A stretch of 64,000 nucleotides of DNA from contig NZ_JAHZSU010000003.1 of NCBI RefSeq assembly GCF_019457945.1, positions 62,001 to 126,000 on the forward strand. The letters are read 5' to 3'. This document shows, piece by piece, positions 8,029 through 15,773 of this stretch; the first letter of the stretch is position 1, and every line of letters starts with the position of its first letter. This DNA is from Ornithinimicrobium laminariae. Lineage in GTDB: Bacteria > Actinomycetota > Actinomycetes > Actinomycetales > Dermatophilaceae. Both the position numbers and the translations under genes were made by a program. The notes beneath the pieces are model-generated. The model ran no database searches. It was not told the DNA's origin and saw nothing but the letters and a program-made list of their open reading frames with translations.

Positions 8029-10713
8029 GTGAGTCGACTGCTGCTTCTTGACGGACATTCATTGGCCTATCGCGCCTTCTTTGCTCTACCTGCGGAGAAC
8101 TTCTCCACGACAACGGGGCAAACGACCAATGCGGTGTATGGCTTCACCTCCATGCTGATTAACGTGCTACGGGATGAAGCCCCAACGCACGTCGCCGTGG
8201 CCTTCGATAAATCCCGAGCGACCTTCCGCACGGCCGAATATGCCGAGTACAAGGCCGGTCGTGCTACGACTCCCTCTGAGTTCGCTGGTCAAGTGCCCCT
8301 GATTAAAGAGGTGCTTGACGCGCTCAAGATTGTTCATCTTGAGCTTGACGGGTTTGAGGCCGACGACATTTTGGCCACGCTGACCACCCAAGCGCTAGAC
8401 AACGGCACCGAGGTGCTCATCTGCTCTGGCGACCGGGACGCTATCCAATTGGTGAGCCCCTCCTCTACACTGCTCTATCCGCGTAAGGGCGTTTCCGACC
8501 TAGCGCGGATGACACCCGATGCGGTGCAGGAAAAGTACGGCGTCAGCCCGGATGAGTACAGCGACCTTGCTGCGATGGTGGGCGAGACATCGGACAACCT
8601 TCCAGGCGTGCCCGGTGTGGGTCCCAAGACGGCGGCCAAATGGATCGCTAAGTTTGGCGGTCTCACTGGCATTGTCGATTCGGCTGGCGAACTACCTGGC
8701 AAGGCCGGACAAGCCTTCCGCGATCACCTCGAAAACGTCTTGCGCAATCGCAAGTTGAATCGCCTCATACGGGACCTGGAATTGCCGGTTTCGTTGGCCG
8801 ACACTGAACGGCACCAGTGGGACCGCGACGAAGTCCATCGGGTTTTTGACGGGTTAGAATTCCGCGTTCTGCGCGAGCGGCTTTTCGCGACGCTGGAGTC
8901 TGGTGGCGAAGAGCCAGAGGGTCATGGTGGATTCGACGTCGAAGGTGTTTCGCTGTCAGCGGGGGAGTGCGGTGACTGGCTAGCCCGCAACGCCCCCGCG
9001 GGCGTGCGAGTGGGCCTAGCCATGATCGGGCAAGTCAGCAGAGGCACGGGGGACATCCAAGGTCTCGCGTTGGCGACGCAGGAGAAGGCCGCGTATGTCG
9101 ACCTGGCAGACGCCTCTGCTGCCGATGAATCAGCACTGGAGCATTGGCTTGCATCAGCAGACACGGTCAAGGTGGTGCACGACTCTAAGGTGTTGATGCA
9201 CGCTCTTGCGGCTCGCGGGCTGCCATTAAGCGCGGGGTTGGTCAGTGACACTGCGCTTGCTGCCTACCTGGTCCGTCCAGATCAGCGATCGTATGACTTG
9301 GGCGACCTGGTGCTGCGCTATGTGCAACGTGAACTGATGCCGTCCCAGGATGCAGGCGCCGCGGACCAGTTGTCGCTGGATCTAGGTCAGGACGAATCGG
9401 CTGCGGCTCAAGAATGCATGGTCCGCGCACGGGCAACCCATGACTTGTCTGTTGCGTTAGACGACAAGTTAGGCGAGGTCGCAGCGATGCAGTTGCTGCA
9501 AACGATGGAGTTGCCCCTGGTCGGGGTGCTGGCGCGGATGGAGCAAGCCGGCATCGCGGCAGATGTCGAGGGGCTTCAGTCGCTTGAGTCGGAGTTTGCC
9601 GACCAAGTGGCTCAGGCACAGCGCGACGCGTGGGACTCGATCGACGATGACACGATCAACCTCGGGTCGCCCAAGCAATTGCAGACAGTGCTGTTTGAGA
9701 CTTTGGGGCTGCCCAAGACTCGCAAGACTAAGACGGGTTACACCACGGATGCAGACGCACTGGCTGGGTTGTTCGCCAAGACCGAGCACCCCTTCCTCGA
9801 GGCATTGCTGCGGCACCGGGACGCCACTCGTTTGCGTGTCACGGTGGAGGGACTGCTGAAGTCCGTCTCGGACGATGGACGCATCCACACGACATACCAA
9901 CAAACGATCGCTGCGACTGGGCGCCTCAGCTCGACCGACCCCAATCTGCAGAACATCCCGATTCGGACCCAGGCAGGGCGCCGAATTCGCGAAGTTTTCG
10001 TGGTCGGCCAAGGCTTCGACACCCTGCTGTCGGCTGACTACAGCCAAATCGAGATGCGGATCATGGCAGACCTATCTGGCGACGATGCCCTGATCGAGGC
10101 CTTCCGATCTGGCGAGGACCTGCACCGCTTCGTTGGCTCCCAGGTGTTCTCGGTGGAGCCAGCCGACGTGACCGCCGAGATGCGATCCAAGATCAAGGCC
10201 ATGAGTTACGGGTTGGCCTATGGCCTGTCAGCATTTGGCCTGTCAAAGCAACTGACGATCTCTACCGAAGAGGCCAAGGGCCTGATGGACATGTACTTCC
10301 AGCGGTTCGGGGGAGTGCGTGACTATCTGCGCAATGTTGTGGACGAAGCTCGCCGGACGGGCTACACCGAGACAATTCACGGACGTCGCCGCTATTTGCC
10401 CGACCTCACCTCAGACAACCGTCAGCGTCGCGAGATAGCTGAACGGATGGCGCTCAACGCACCAATTCAAGGATCCGCCGCCGACATCATCAAGGTCGCG
10501 ATGCTGGGCGTCGAGGAAGCGCTGATTTCGACCGAGTTGAAGTCTCGTGTGCTCCTTCAGGTGCACGACGAACTCGTGATTGAGGTCGCGCACGGTGAAC
10601 GCGAGCAGGTTGAAGAGCTGGTGCGTGCACAGATGGGTGCCGCCGCAGATCTCGCCGTGCCGCTGGACGTGAACGTCGGTGTGGGCCGCAGTTGGCACGA
10701 CGCTGCCCACTAG
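8029..10713 (+). CDS. polA: DNA polymerase I with 5'-3' exonuclease and an apparently inactive 3'-5' exonuclease domain
   Basis: Removes RNA primers and fills gaps in replication and excision repair. The 894-residue protein has the 5' nuclease domain first (about 1-290, with LLLDGHSLAYRAFF and GVPGVGPKTAAKW), then a degenerate 3'-5' exonuclease-like domain (about 300-480), then the family A polymerase domain. Polymerase motif A is SADYSQIEMR, motif B lies in RSKIKAMSYGLAYG, and motif C is QVHDELVIEV. Where an active proofreading domain would have its first DxE pair the sequence reads VGLAMIG, so proofreading is probably lost, as in many actinobacterial Pol I enzymes. An upstream in-frame extension antisense to the thioesterase gene is not used; GTG 8029 fits both homology and the -10 box. 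It is convergent with the next gene, with overlapping stops. Confidence 0.95.
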   Translation: MSRLLLLDGHSLAYRAFFALPAENFSTTTGQTTNAVYGFTSMLINVLRDEAPTHVAVAFDKSRATFRTAEYAEYKAGRATTPSEFAGQVPLIKEVLDALKIVHLELDGFEADDILATLTTQALDNGTEVLICSGDRDAIQLVSPSSTLLYPRKGVSDLARMTPDAVQEKYGVSPDEYSDLAAMVGETSDNLPGVPGVGPKTAAKWIAKFGGLTGIVDSAGELPGKAGQAFRDHLENVLRNRKLNRLIRDLELPVSLADTERHQWDRDEVHRVFDGLEFRVLRERLFATLESGGEEPEGHGGFDVEGVSLSAGECGDWLARNAPAGVRVGLAMIGQVSRGTGDIQGLALATQEKAAYVDLADASAADESALEHWLASADTVKVVHDSKVLMHALAARGLPLSAGLVSDTALAAYLVRPDQRSYDLGDLVLRYVQRELMPSQDAGAADQLSLDLGQDESAAAQECMVRARATHDLSVALDDKLGEVAAMQLLQTMELPLVGVLARMEQAGIAADVEGLQSLESEFADQVAQAQRDAWDSIDDDTINLGSPKQLQTVLFETLGLPKTRKTKTGYTTDADALAGLFAKTEHPFLEALLRHRDATRLRVTVEGLLKSVSDDGRIHTTYQQTIAATGRLSSTDPNLQNIPIRTQAGRRIREVFVVGQGFDTLLSADYSQIEMRIMADLSGDDALIEAFRSGEDLHRFVGSQVFSVEPADVTAEMRSKIKAMSYGLAYGLSAFGLSKQLTISTEEAKGLMDMYFQRFGGVRDYLRNVVDEARRTGYTETIHGRRRYLPDLTSDNRQRREIAERMALNAPIQGSAADIIKVAMLGVEEALISTELKSRVLLQVHDELVIEVAHGEREQVEELVRAQMGAAADLAVPLDVNVGVGRSWHDAAH

Positions 10714-11534
10714 TGCTGAATGGGCTTGGTCGCCACGAAGATAGCGGTCCCTGGCAGATAGGCGCCGCGCAGTGGCGACCAACCGCCCCATTCTGCGGTG
10801 TTGGTGGCTGGCCACTCTGGCTCGATCAAGTCCTCGAGGAAGAGGCCTGCCCGGCGGATTTGGCGGACTCGGTCTCCCATGGTGGCGTGATGCTCAACAT
10901 AGGTTGCAGCACCGTTCGCATCACGCTCGACATACGGATCGAGGTCGAAGTAGGAGTGGGCGACACTGAGGCCTTCGGGCCCTGGTTCATCAAGGAAGGC
11001 CCACCGGATGGGGTGGGTGAGCGAAAAGGCGAGTCTGCCACCGGGTCGAAGCACTCGGGCTACCTCGCTCAAGACCAGACCTGGGTCGGCAACAAAGGGC
11101 AGGGCACCATAGGCCGAAAAGGCGATGTCAAATGATTCGTCGGCAAACGGCAGCCCAGCCGCGTCGGCAGTCACGTAGCCCTCTGGGGCAACGCCGTGCT
11201 CGTGGTCAATGTGTTGGCCAATCCGCAGCATTGCCAGCGACAGGTCACTGGCAACAACCCGGGCGCCCTGGTCAAAGCACCAGCGGGCGCCTTGCCCCGA
11301 GCCAGCGCCAAACTCCAGTACATCGCGACCCATCAGTGGCCCGAGTGCTCCCAGTTCAGCCTCAGTCAGTTGCTCAGGCCCCCACGAGAGCCGCACATCG
11401 CCCAACTGCTCCCGGTGCTCGGAGTAGTAGGCCGGTGCCTCTGCGTCCCACCAAAGCTGACTAGCCGAAACGCTCTCGCCTTGGCCTAGGGGTTCGTGCC
11501 GAACTGAGGCTGCATCATCGGGTTCGGGGTTCAC
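10710..11534 (-). CDS. SAM-dependent methyltransferase, class I
   Basis: A 274-residue Rossmann-fold methyltransferase. Motif I is VLEFGAGSGQGARW (about residue 75), an acidic ribose-binding residue follows in VVASDLS, and the post-motif RVLRPGGRLAFSLTHP is typical of Methyltransf_11-type enzymes. The SGQ/aromatic-rich C-terminal half is specific but not diagnostic of a substrate. The start is GTG 11534, preceded by AAGGAG at 7 nt spacing; upstream in-frame codons lack a binding site. The stop overlaps the polA stop in a shared CTAG at 10710-10713. The gene commonly sits next to polA and rpsA in actinobacteria, but the methyl acceptor is unknown. Confidence 0.82.
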   Translation of the reverse strand: MNPEPDDAASVRHEPLGQGESVSASQLWWDAEAPAYYSEHREQLGDVRLSWGPEQLTEAELGALGPLMGRDVLEFGAGSGQGARWCFDQGARVVASDLSLAMLRIGQHIDHEHGVAPEGYVTADAAGLPFADESFDIAFSAYGALPFVADPGLVLSEVARVLRPGGRLAFSLTHPIRWAFLDEPGPEGLSVAHSYFDLDPYVERDANGAATYVEHHATMGDRVRQIRRAGLFLEDLIEPEWPATNTAEWGGWSPLRGAYLPGTAIFVATKPIQH

Positions 11535-11634
11535 GCGATTCTCCTTAACGGCTATTTTGACCTGCACTTCTCCGACGCGTTAAGGTTACTTCGCGCTAGG
11601 CGTGTGCCTTTGGCGTGCACAACTTGTCCATCAG

Positions 11635-11665
11635 CGATGACTCGTTCGCGACATTCGAGTCATCG
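11635..11665 (+). promoter_or_regulatory. Inverted repeat in the rpsA leader
   Basis: Perfect 10-bp arms, CGATGACTCG at 11635-11644 and CGAGTCATCG at 11656-11665, separated by 11 nt. It lies 38 nt before the rpsA ATG. A candidate promoter (TTGTCC at 11624 and GACATT at 11650) overlaps it. It may be an operator or, if transcribed from further upstream, an mRNA hairpin through which S1 represses its own translation. Confidence 0.4.
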
Positions 11666-11703
11666 TCCCACATCACATGTCCACACAACGGAGTCCCTTC
11701 TAC

Positions 11704-13224
11704 ATGACTGCCACTACGGCCGATAAGGCCACCCCCCAGATCGCGATCAACGACATCGGGTCTGAGGAAGAATTGCTTGCGGCGATCGACGCCACGATCA
11801 AGAACTTCAACGATGGCGACATCGTTCAGGGAATTATCGTCAAGGTCGACCGCGACGAAGTTTTGCTTGACATTGGCTACAAGACCGAGGGCGTTATCCC
11901 CTCACGTGAGCTGGCCATCAAGCACGACGTCGACCCATCCGAGGTTGTCACCGTTGGTGACGACGTCGAGGCCCTCGTTCTCCAGAAGGAGGACAAGGAA
12001 GGTCGTTTGATCCTGTCCAAGAAGCGTGCTCAGTACGAGCGTGCCTGGGGCTCGATCGAGAAGATCAAGGAAGAGGACGGTGTCGTCACCGGTACCGTCA
12101 TCGAGGTCGTCAAGGGTGGCCTCATCCTCGACATCGGCCTGCGTGGCTTCCTGCCCGCATCGCTGGTCGAAATGCGTCGTGTCCGCGACCTTCAGCCGTA
12201 CGTCGGCAAGGAGATCGAGGCCAAGATCATCGAGCTCGACAAGAACCGCAACAACGTTGTGCTTTCGCGTCGTGCATGGTTGGAGCAGACCCAGTCCGAG
12301 GTCCGCACCACCTTCCTTAAGGAGCTGCAGAAGGGCCAGGTTCGTACTGGTGTCGTCAGCAGTATCGTCAACTTTGGTGCCTTCGTGGACCTTGGTGGAG
12401 GAGTCGACGGTCTGGTTCACGTCAGCGAGCTTTCCTGGAAGCACATCGACCACCCAGGCGAGGTCGTTGAGGTTGGCGACGAGGTCAAGGTTGAGGTTCT
12501 CGACGTTGACATGGACCGCGAGCGTGTCTCGCTATCGCTCAAGGCAACGCAGGAAGACCCGTGGCAGCACTTCGCACGCACCCACGCCATTGGCCAGGTC
12601 GTGCCCGGTAAGGTCACCAAGCTGGTTCCGTTCGGTGCGTTTGTGCGCGTCGAAGACGGCATCGAGGGCCTGGTGCACATCTCCGAGTTGGCCGAGCGCC
12701 ACGTGGAGTTGCCCGAGCAGGTTGTTCAGGTTAATGCCGACATCTTCGTCAAGGTCATCGACATCGACCTTGAGCGTCGTCGGATCTCGCTGTCGCTGAA
12801 GCAGGCCAACGAGGCTGTTGCTGCCGAGTTCGACCCAACTCTGTATGGCATGGCCGCAGAGTACGACGAGCAGGGCAACTACAAGTACCCCGAGGGCTTC
12901 GACCCCGAGACCAACGAATGGCTCGACGGGTTCGACACGCAGCGCGAGAAGTGGGAAAAGGAATACGCCGACGCTCACGAGCGCTGGGAAGCGCACAAGG
13001 CTCAGGTTGAGGCAGCCGCCGCAGCCGAGGCTGAGGCTGGCGACGAGGCTGCTGCTTCGTCTTCCAGCTCGAGCACCTCTTCCTCGTCTTCCAGCTCGAG
13101 CACCTCTTCGTCGTCGAGTTCTTACTCCTCGGCAGCAGAGGCCGCTCCGGCAGATGACTCCGCTGGCACCTTGGCTTCGGACGAAGCCCTGGCTGCACTG
13201 CGCGAGAAGCTCACCGGTGGCTGA
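11704..13224 (+). CDS. rpsA: 30S ribosomal protein S1
   Basis: Binds mRNA and helps initiation on the 30S subunit. The 506-residue protein has four S1 (OB-fold) domains at about 38-107, 124-190, 211-280 and 297-366, the actinobacterial arrangement (enterobacterial S1 has six). The C-terminal tail is acidic, then alanine/glutamate-rich, then a serine-rich tract (about 451-477) encoded partly by a 27-bp tandem duplication, then a short conserved end. ATG 11704 was chosen because GGAG lies about 10 nt upstream and homology starts nearby; ATG 11677 has no binding site. A strong terminator follows. Confidence 0.94.
   Translation: MTATTADKATPQIAINDIGSEEELLAAIDATIKNFNDGDIVQGIIVKVDRDEVLLDIGYKTEGVIPSRELAIKHDVDPSEVVTVGDDVEALVLQKEDKEGRLILSKKRAQYERAWGSIEKIKEEDGVVTGTVIEVVKGGLILDIGLRGFLPASLVEMRRVRDLQPYVGKEIEAKIIELDKNRNNVVLSRRAWLEQTQSEVRTTFLKELQKGQVRTGVVSSIVNFGAFVDLGGGVDGLVHVSELSWKHIDHPGEVVEVGDEVKVEVLDVDMDRERVSLSLKATQEDPWQHFARTHAIGQVVPGKVTKLVPFGAFVRVEDGIEGLVHISELAERHVELPEQVVQVNADIFVKVIDIDLERRRISLSLKQANEAVAAEFDPTLYGMAAEYDEQGNYKYPEGFDPETNEWLDGFDTQREKWEKEYADAHERWEAHKAQVEAAAAAEAEAGDEAAASSSSSSTSSSSSSSSTSSSSSSYSSAAEAAPADDSAGTLASDEALAALREKLTGG
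13057..13109 (+). repeat. 27-bp tandem repeat encoding the poly-serine tract of S1
   Basis: Two copies, 13057-13082 and 13084-13109, share 26 identical bases beginning TCGTCTTCCAGCTCGAGC, with a period of 27 bp (nine codons), so duplication keeps the frame. Each copy encodes a serine run with one threonine. Serine codons inside the unit are mixed (TCT, TCC, AGC, TCG), so the DNA identity reflects recent duplication rather than codon bias. Confidence 0.85.
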
Positions 13225-13249
13225 GGTTTAACCCTTAGTTAGTCCAGTT

Positions 13250-13282
13250 AGCCCCGCTCACCTTGTGGTGGGCGGGGCTTTC
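13250..13282 (+). terminator. Intrinsic terminator of rpsA
   Basis: Stem of 13 bp including one T-G pair: AGCCCCGC-T-CACC at 13250-13262 pairs with GGTG-G-GCGGGGCT at 13267-13279 around a TTGT loop, followed by TTTCTG. Confidence 0.85.
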
Positions 13283-13724
13283 TGCTGCTCGGTCTTGCTG
13301 GCAGAAGGCATGATCTTGGCCCCGGCAACAGTACAAATCGCAGAAATTTTCGCTGTTTGCGTGTCTACACGTGCGATTCGGGGGAGAAAGTGCGATTCGC
13401 AATGTTTGCCGCCAGGACGGGCGCGCTGCTTCGGCCTGCGGGCTATGCCAGCTGGCTAGCTCGCTGTGGAACGTGGGGCAAAGCACCGAGGCCATCGAGC
13501 TGCTTGAGTCTATTGACAACGCTGGCGAAGACGAGGCTGCTCGATGGGCCTTCTGGCGTTGGCGTAGTTTGACCTAGGGAATCACGCTCAGGCACTGCGC
13601 ACGACCCGTACGCATCAATATCGCACCTCGACGGTTACAGCCGATCACTCGCTGAGTATGCGGATGAGCTGACCTGCGAAAAGTCGGGGGAGCAGCGCGG
13701 TTGAGTGGCCGACGCCCGGCATAG
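13283..13724. other. Gap between rpsA and the BCCT gene with no convincing gene
   Basis: About 440 bp without a recognisable gene. One plus-strand frame from GTG 13371 to 13577 encodes 68 residues ending in a helical, TPR-like stretch (ASSLWNVGQSTEAIELLES), with no Shine-Dalgarno and no recognised family. It could be the remnant of a larger gene or chance. The decamer GTGCGATTCG occurs twice, at 13371 and 13390. In many actinobacteria coaE lies between rpsA and uvrB; no coaE motif is visible here on either strand. Confidence 0.5.
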
Positions 13725-13762
13725 CGAAGGACCGTTGGTGGCTAACCACCAACGGTCCTTCG
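13725..13762 (-). terminator. Hairpin terminator downstream of the BCCT gene
   Basis: A perfect 17-bp stem, CGAAGGACCGTTGGTGG at 13725-13741 against its complement at 13746-13762, with a four-base loop. It lies 30 bp beyond the BCCT stop codon. It lacks a long T run on the minus strand. Confidence 0.75.
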
Positions 13763-13791
13763 TCTGTGCGCTTCACTAGCGCGGCGACCTA

Positions 13792-15513
13792 CTACTTAGA
13801 GTCGTTTGACTCCGAGTTAGCGTCTCCATAGCCACTCACTGCAGCAGCGAACTCTTCACCAGATTCTCCGGTGGTGAGTGTCTCTGCGGTCTCGTTGGCG
13901 AGTTCACGCAACAAAACAGCGTGCTCAAGGCGCAACTTCTCCTTGTGCTCTGCTCGCAACGCCTTGACCGTGGATATCGCAGCCAAGATCATCACGATCG
14001 AGAACGGCGCAGCAGCCAAGATCGCGAGCGTTTGCATCGCTGCAAGTCCGCCTGTCGCGCCTGTCTGTGCACCAGACCAGATCAGTGCGGCAGCAATCGA
14101 GCCCTCAAGCACGGCCCAGAACACGCGGCTCCAGGTGGGAGGGTTCGCGGAACCACCGTGAGCGATCATGTCAACCACGAACGAACCGGAGTCCGAGCTC
14201 GTCACGAAGAAGACGATGATCATCAGAACGGCCATACCGGACAGCACGGGGCCGCCGGGGAGAGCTTCCAGCATCTGGAAGAGAGCAGTGTCAGTGGTGA
14301 CAGCACCATCAACGATCAAGCCACCGTCACCCTGAACCTCGCGGTACAGCGCGGTGCCACCCAGGGCGACAAACCATGCCATCGTCAGCAGGGTCGGAAC
14401 CAGCAGAACACCGACGATGAACTCACGCACGGTACGACCGCGGGAGATACGGGCGATGAAGATACCGACGAACGGCGACCAGCTCATCCACCAGCCCCAG
14501 TAGTAAGTGGTCCAGCCACCGAGCCAGGACTCGCCGGGCTCACCCTGGTAGGGGAGGGTGTCGAAGCTCATCGAGATGAAGTTCTGGATGTAGTAACCAG
14601 TGGCCTCAACGAAGTCACGGAACAAGAACAGGGTCGGTCCAAGGATCAAGACCGAGATCAGCATGATGCCGGCCAGGCCCAAGTTGATGTTGGACAGCCA
14701 CTTCATGCCTGCACCCAGGCCAGAGACTACGGACGCGGTGGCGATCAAGGTGATGCCGATGATCAAGCCGACCTGCAGGCCTGCAGTGTTTTCGTCGGTG
14801 ATGCCAAGGAAGGTCACACCGGCGCCGACCTGGCTCACACCGAAGCCAAGCGAGGTAGCGACACCAAACAGCGTTCCGACGATGGCGACGACGTCAATGA
14901 CGTCACCCAGCCAGCCCTTGACGCGGTCACCCAGGACCGGCTCAAGTGCCCAACGGATCGAGACAGGCAGGCCGCGACGGTGCACGGCGTACGCGACAGC
15001 AAGGCCGACGACAACGTAGATGGCCCAGGCGTGGACACCCCAGTGCAGGAAGGTGCGTCCCATGGCCGCGCTGGCGACCTCAGCGTTTGAACCTTCGACG
15101 CCGGGGGGCGGCGAAGCGTAGTGGTTCAGGGGCTCAGCAACGCCCCAGAACATCAGGCCAATACCCATTCCGGCGCTGAACAGCATGGCGAACCAAGAAA
15201 CCGTGCTGAACTCAGGCTTCTCGTCGTCCTTGCCCAATTTAATCTCGCCGAAACGCGAGATGGCGAGCCATGCGCAGAAGACAATAAAACCGAAGGTGAT
15301 CAAGACGTAGTACCAGCCAAGCGTGTCGATGACCGACGAGCCGGCGGTGCTGACCAGACTTGCTGTGGCCTCAGGGGAGACCAGCGCGAGGATTACGACA
15401 CCGAGGATTATCGCTGCTGCGGGATAAAACACCCTTGGCGCGAGTTTCGCGGTCTCTTCACCTGCTTCGTTCTTCTTGCTGGCCGACTTTTCGGCCGTAG
15501 CGTTGTCGTTCAC
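13792..15513 (-). CDS. BCCT family betaine/carnitine/choline transporter
   Basis: A 573-residue secondary transporter with about twelve membrane helices and charged N- and C-terminal tails. The glycine-rich motif of helix 3, SAGMGIGLMFWGVAEP, is at about 113-128. The tryptophan motif WWMSWSPFVGIFIARISRGR resembles the substrate site of BetP-type glycine betaine importers. The GMGIG form of the glycine motif is typical of Na+-coupled members. The likely role is import of compatible solutes during osmotic stress; the exact substrate is inferred. GTG 15513 has GAGGAG at good spacing. It lies alone between two intergenic regions, divergent from uvrB. Confidence 0.9.
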   Translation of the reverse strand: MNDNATAEKSASKKNEAGEETAKLAPRVFYPAAAIILGVVILALVSPEATASLVSTAGSSVIDTLGWYYVLITFGFIVFCAWLAISRFGEIKLGKDDEKPEFSTVSWFAMLFSAGMGIGLMFWGVAEPLNHYASPPPGVEGSNAEVASAAMGRTFLHWGVHAWAIYVVVGLAVAYAVHRRGLPVSIRWALEPVLGDRVKGWLGDVIDVVAIVGTLFGVATSLGFGVSQVGAGVTFLGITDENTAGLQVGLIIGITLIATASVVSGLGAGMKWLSNINLGLAGIMLISVLILGPTLFLFRDFVEATGYYIQNFISMSFDTLPYQGEPGESWLGGWTTYYWGWWMSWSPFVGIFIARISRGRTVREFIVGVLLVPTLLTMAWFVALGGTALYREVQGDGGLIVDGAVTTDTALFQMLEALPGGPVLSGMAVLMIIVFFVTSSDSGSFVVDMIAHGGSANPPTWSRVFWAVLEGSIAAALIWSGAQTGATGGLAAMQTLAILAAAPFSIVMILAAISTVKALRAEHKEKLRLEHAVLLRELANETAETLTTGESGEEFAAAVSGYGDANSESNDSK

Positions 15514-15628
15514 GGTTCTCCTCAGGGATCGTGATGGTTTTCAGCCCGTGCGGTGACGGACCCGAGCGCATACAACCGCGGGAGGCGGGACGCACTTCGG
15601 TCAACGCGCATCTGTGCGCGCACAAGGC

Positions 15629-15644
15629 AGAAACTGCAGTTTCT
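15629..15644 (-). promoter_or_regulatory. 16-bp perfect palindrome upstream of the BCCT gene
   Basis: AGAAACTGCAGTTTCT is fully self-complementary. It lies 116-131 bp upstream of the BCCT start codon, directly next to an AT-rich GATATATG (minus strand) that could be a -10 region. It looks like an operator for a dimeric repressor or activator; no regulator gene is adjacent. Confidence 0.42.
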
Positions 15645-15739
15645 CATATATCCGCAGGTATGGCTAATGCATGGCGACCTTGGCCCTGCCTGTCGTGCAC
15701 CTGAATAGACCTTGGGAGAGGGTGCTCACCTCCTGCTCA

Positions 15740-15772
15740 GGGGTCTGTCAGACCCCCGACCTACGATGTAGG
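15740..15772 (+). promoter_or_regulatory. uvrB promoter region with two inverted repeats and a leaderless -10
   Basis: GGGGTCTG-T-CAGACCCC at 15740-15756 overlaps the expected -35 position, and CCTAC-GAT-GTAGG at 15760-15772 ends one base before the uvrB ATG. The second repeat contains TACGAT (15762-15767), a TANNNT -10 that ends 6 nt before the ATG and predicts a leaderless mRNA. No actinobacterial LexA box of the form GAAC-N4-GTTC is visible. Confidence 0.45.
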
Positions 15773-15773
15773 T

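Noticed and set aside
13371-13577. 68-codon frame after rpsA as a confident gene
   Set aside because: It has no ribosome binding site and no recognised family, and it competes with other short frames. I kept it only as a possible remnant in the gap description.
13921-15090. 389-codon plus-strand frame opposite the BCCT gene
   Set aside because: It is exactly antisense to a well-supported transporter. Its product is rich in H, D, Q and R with no recognisable domain, as expected from the GC-rich third-position pattern.
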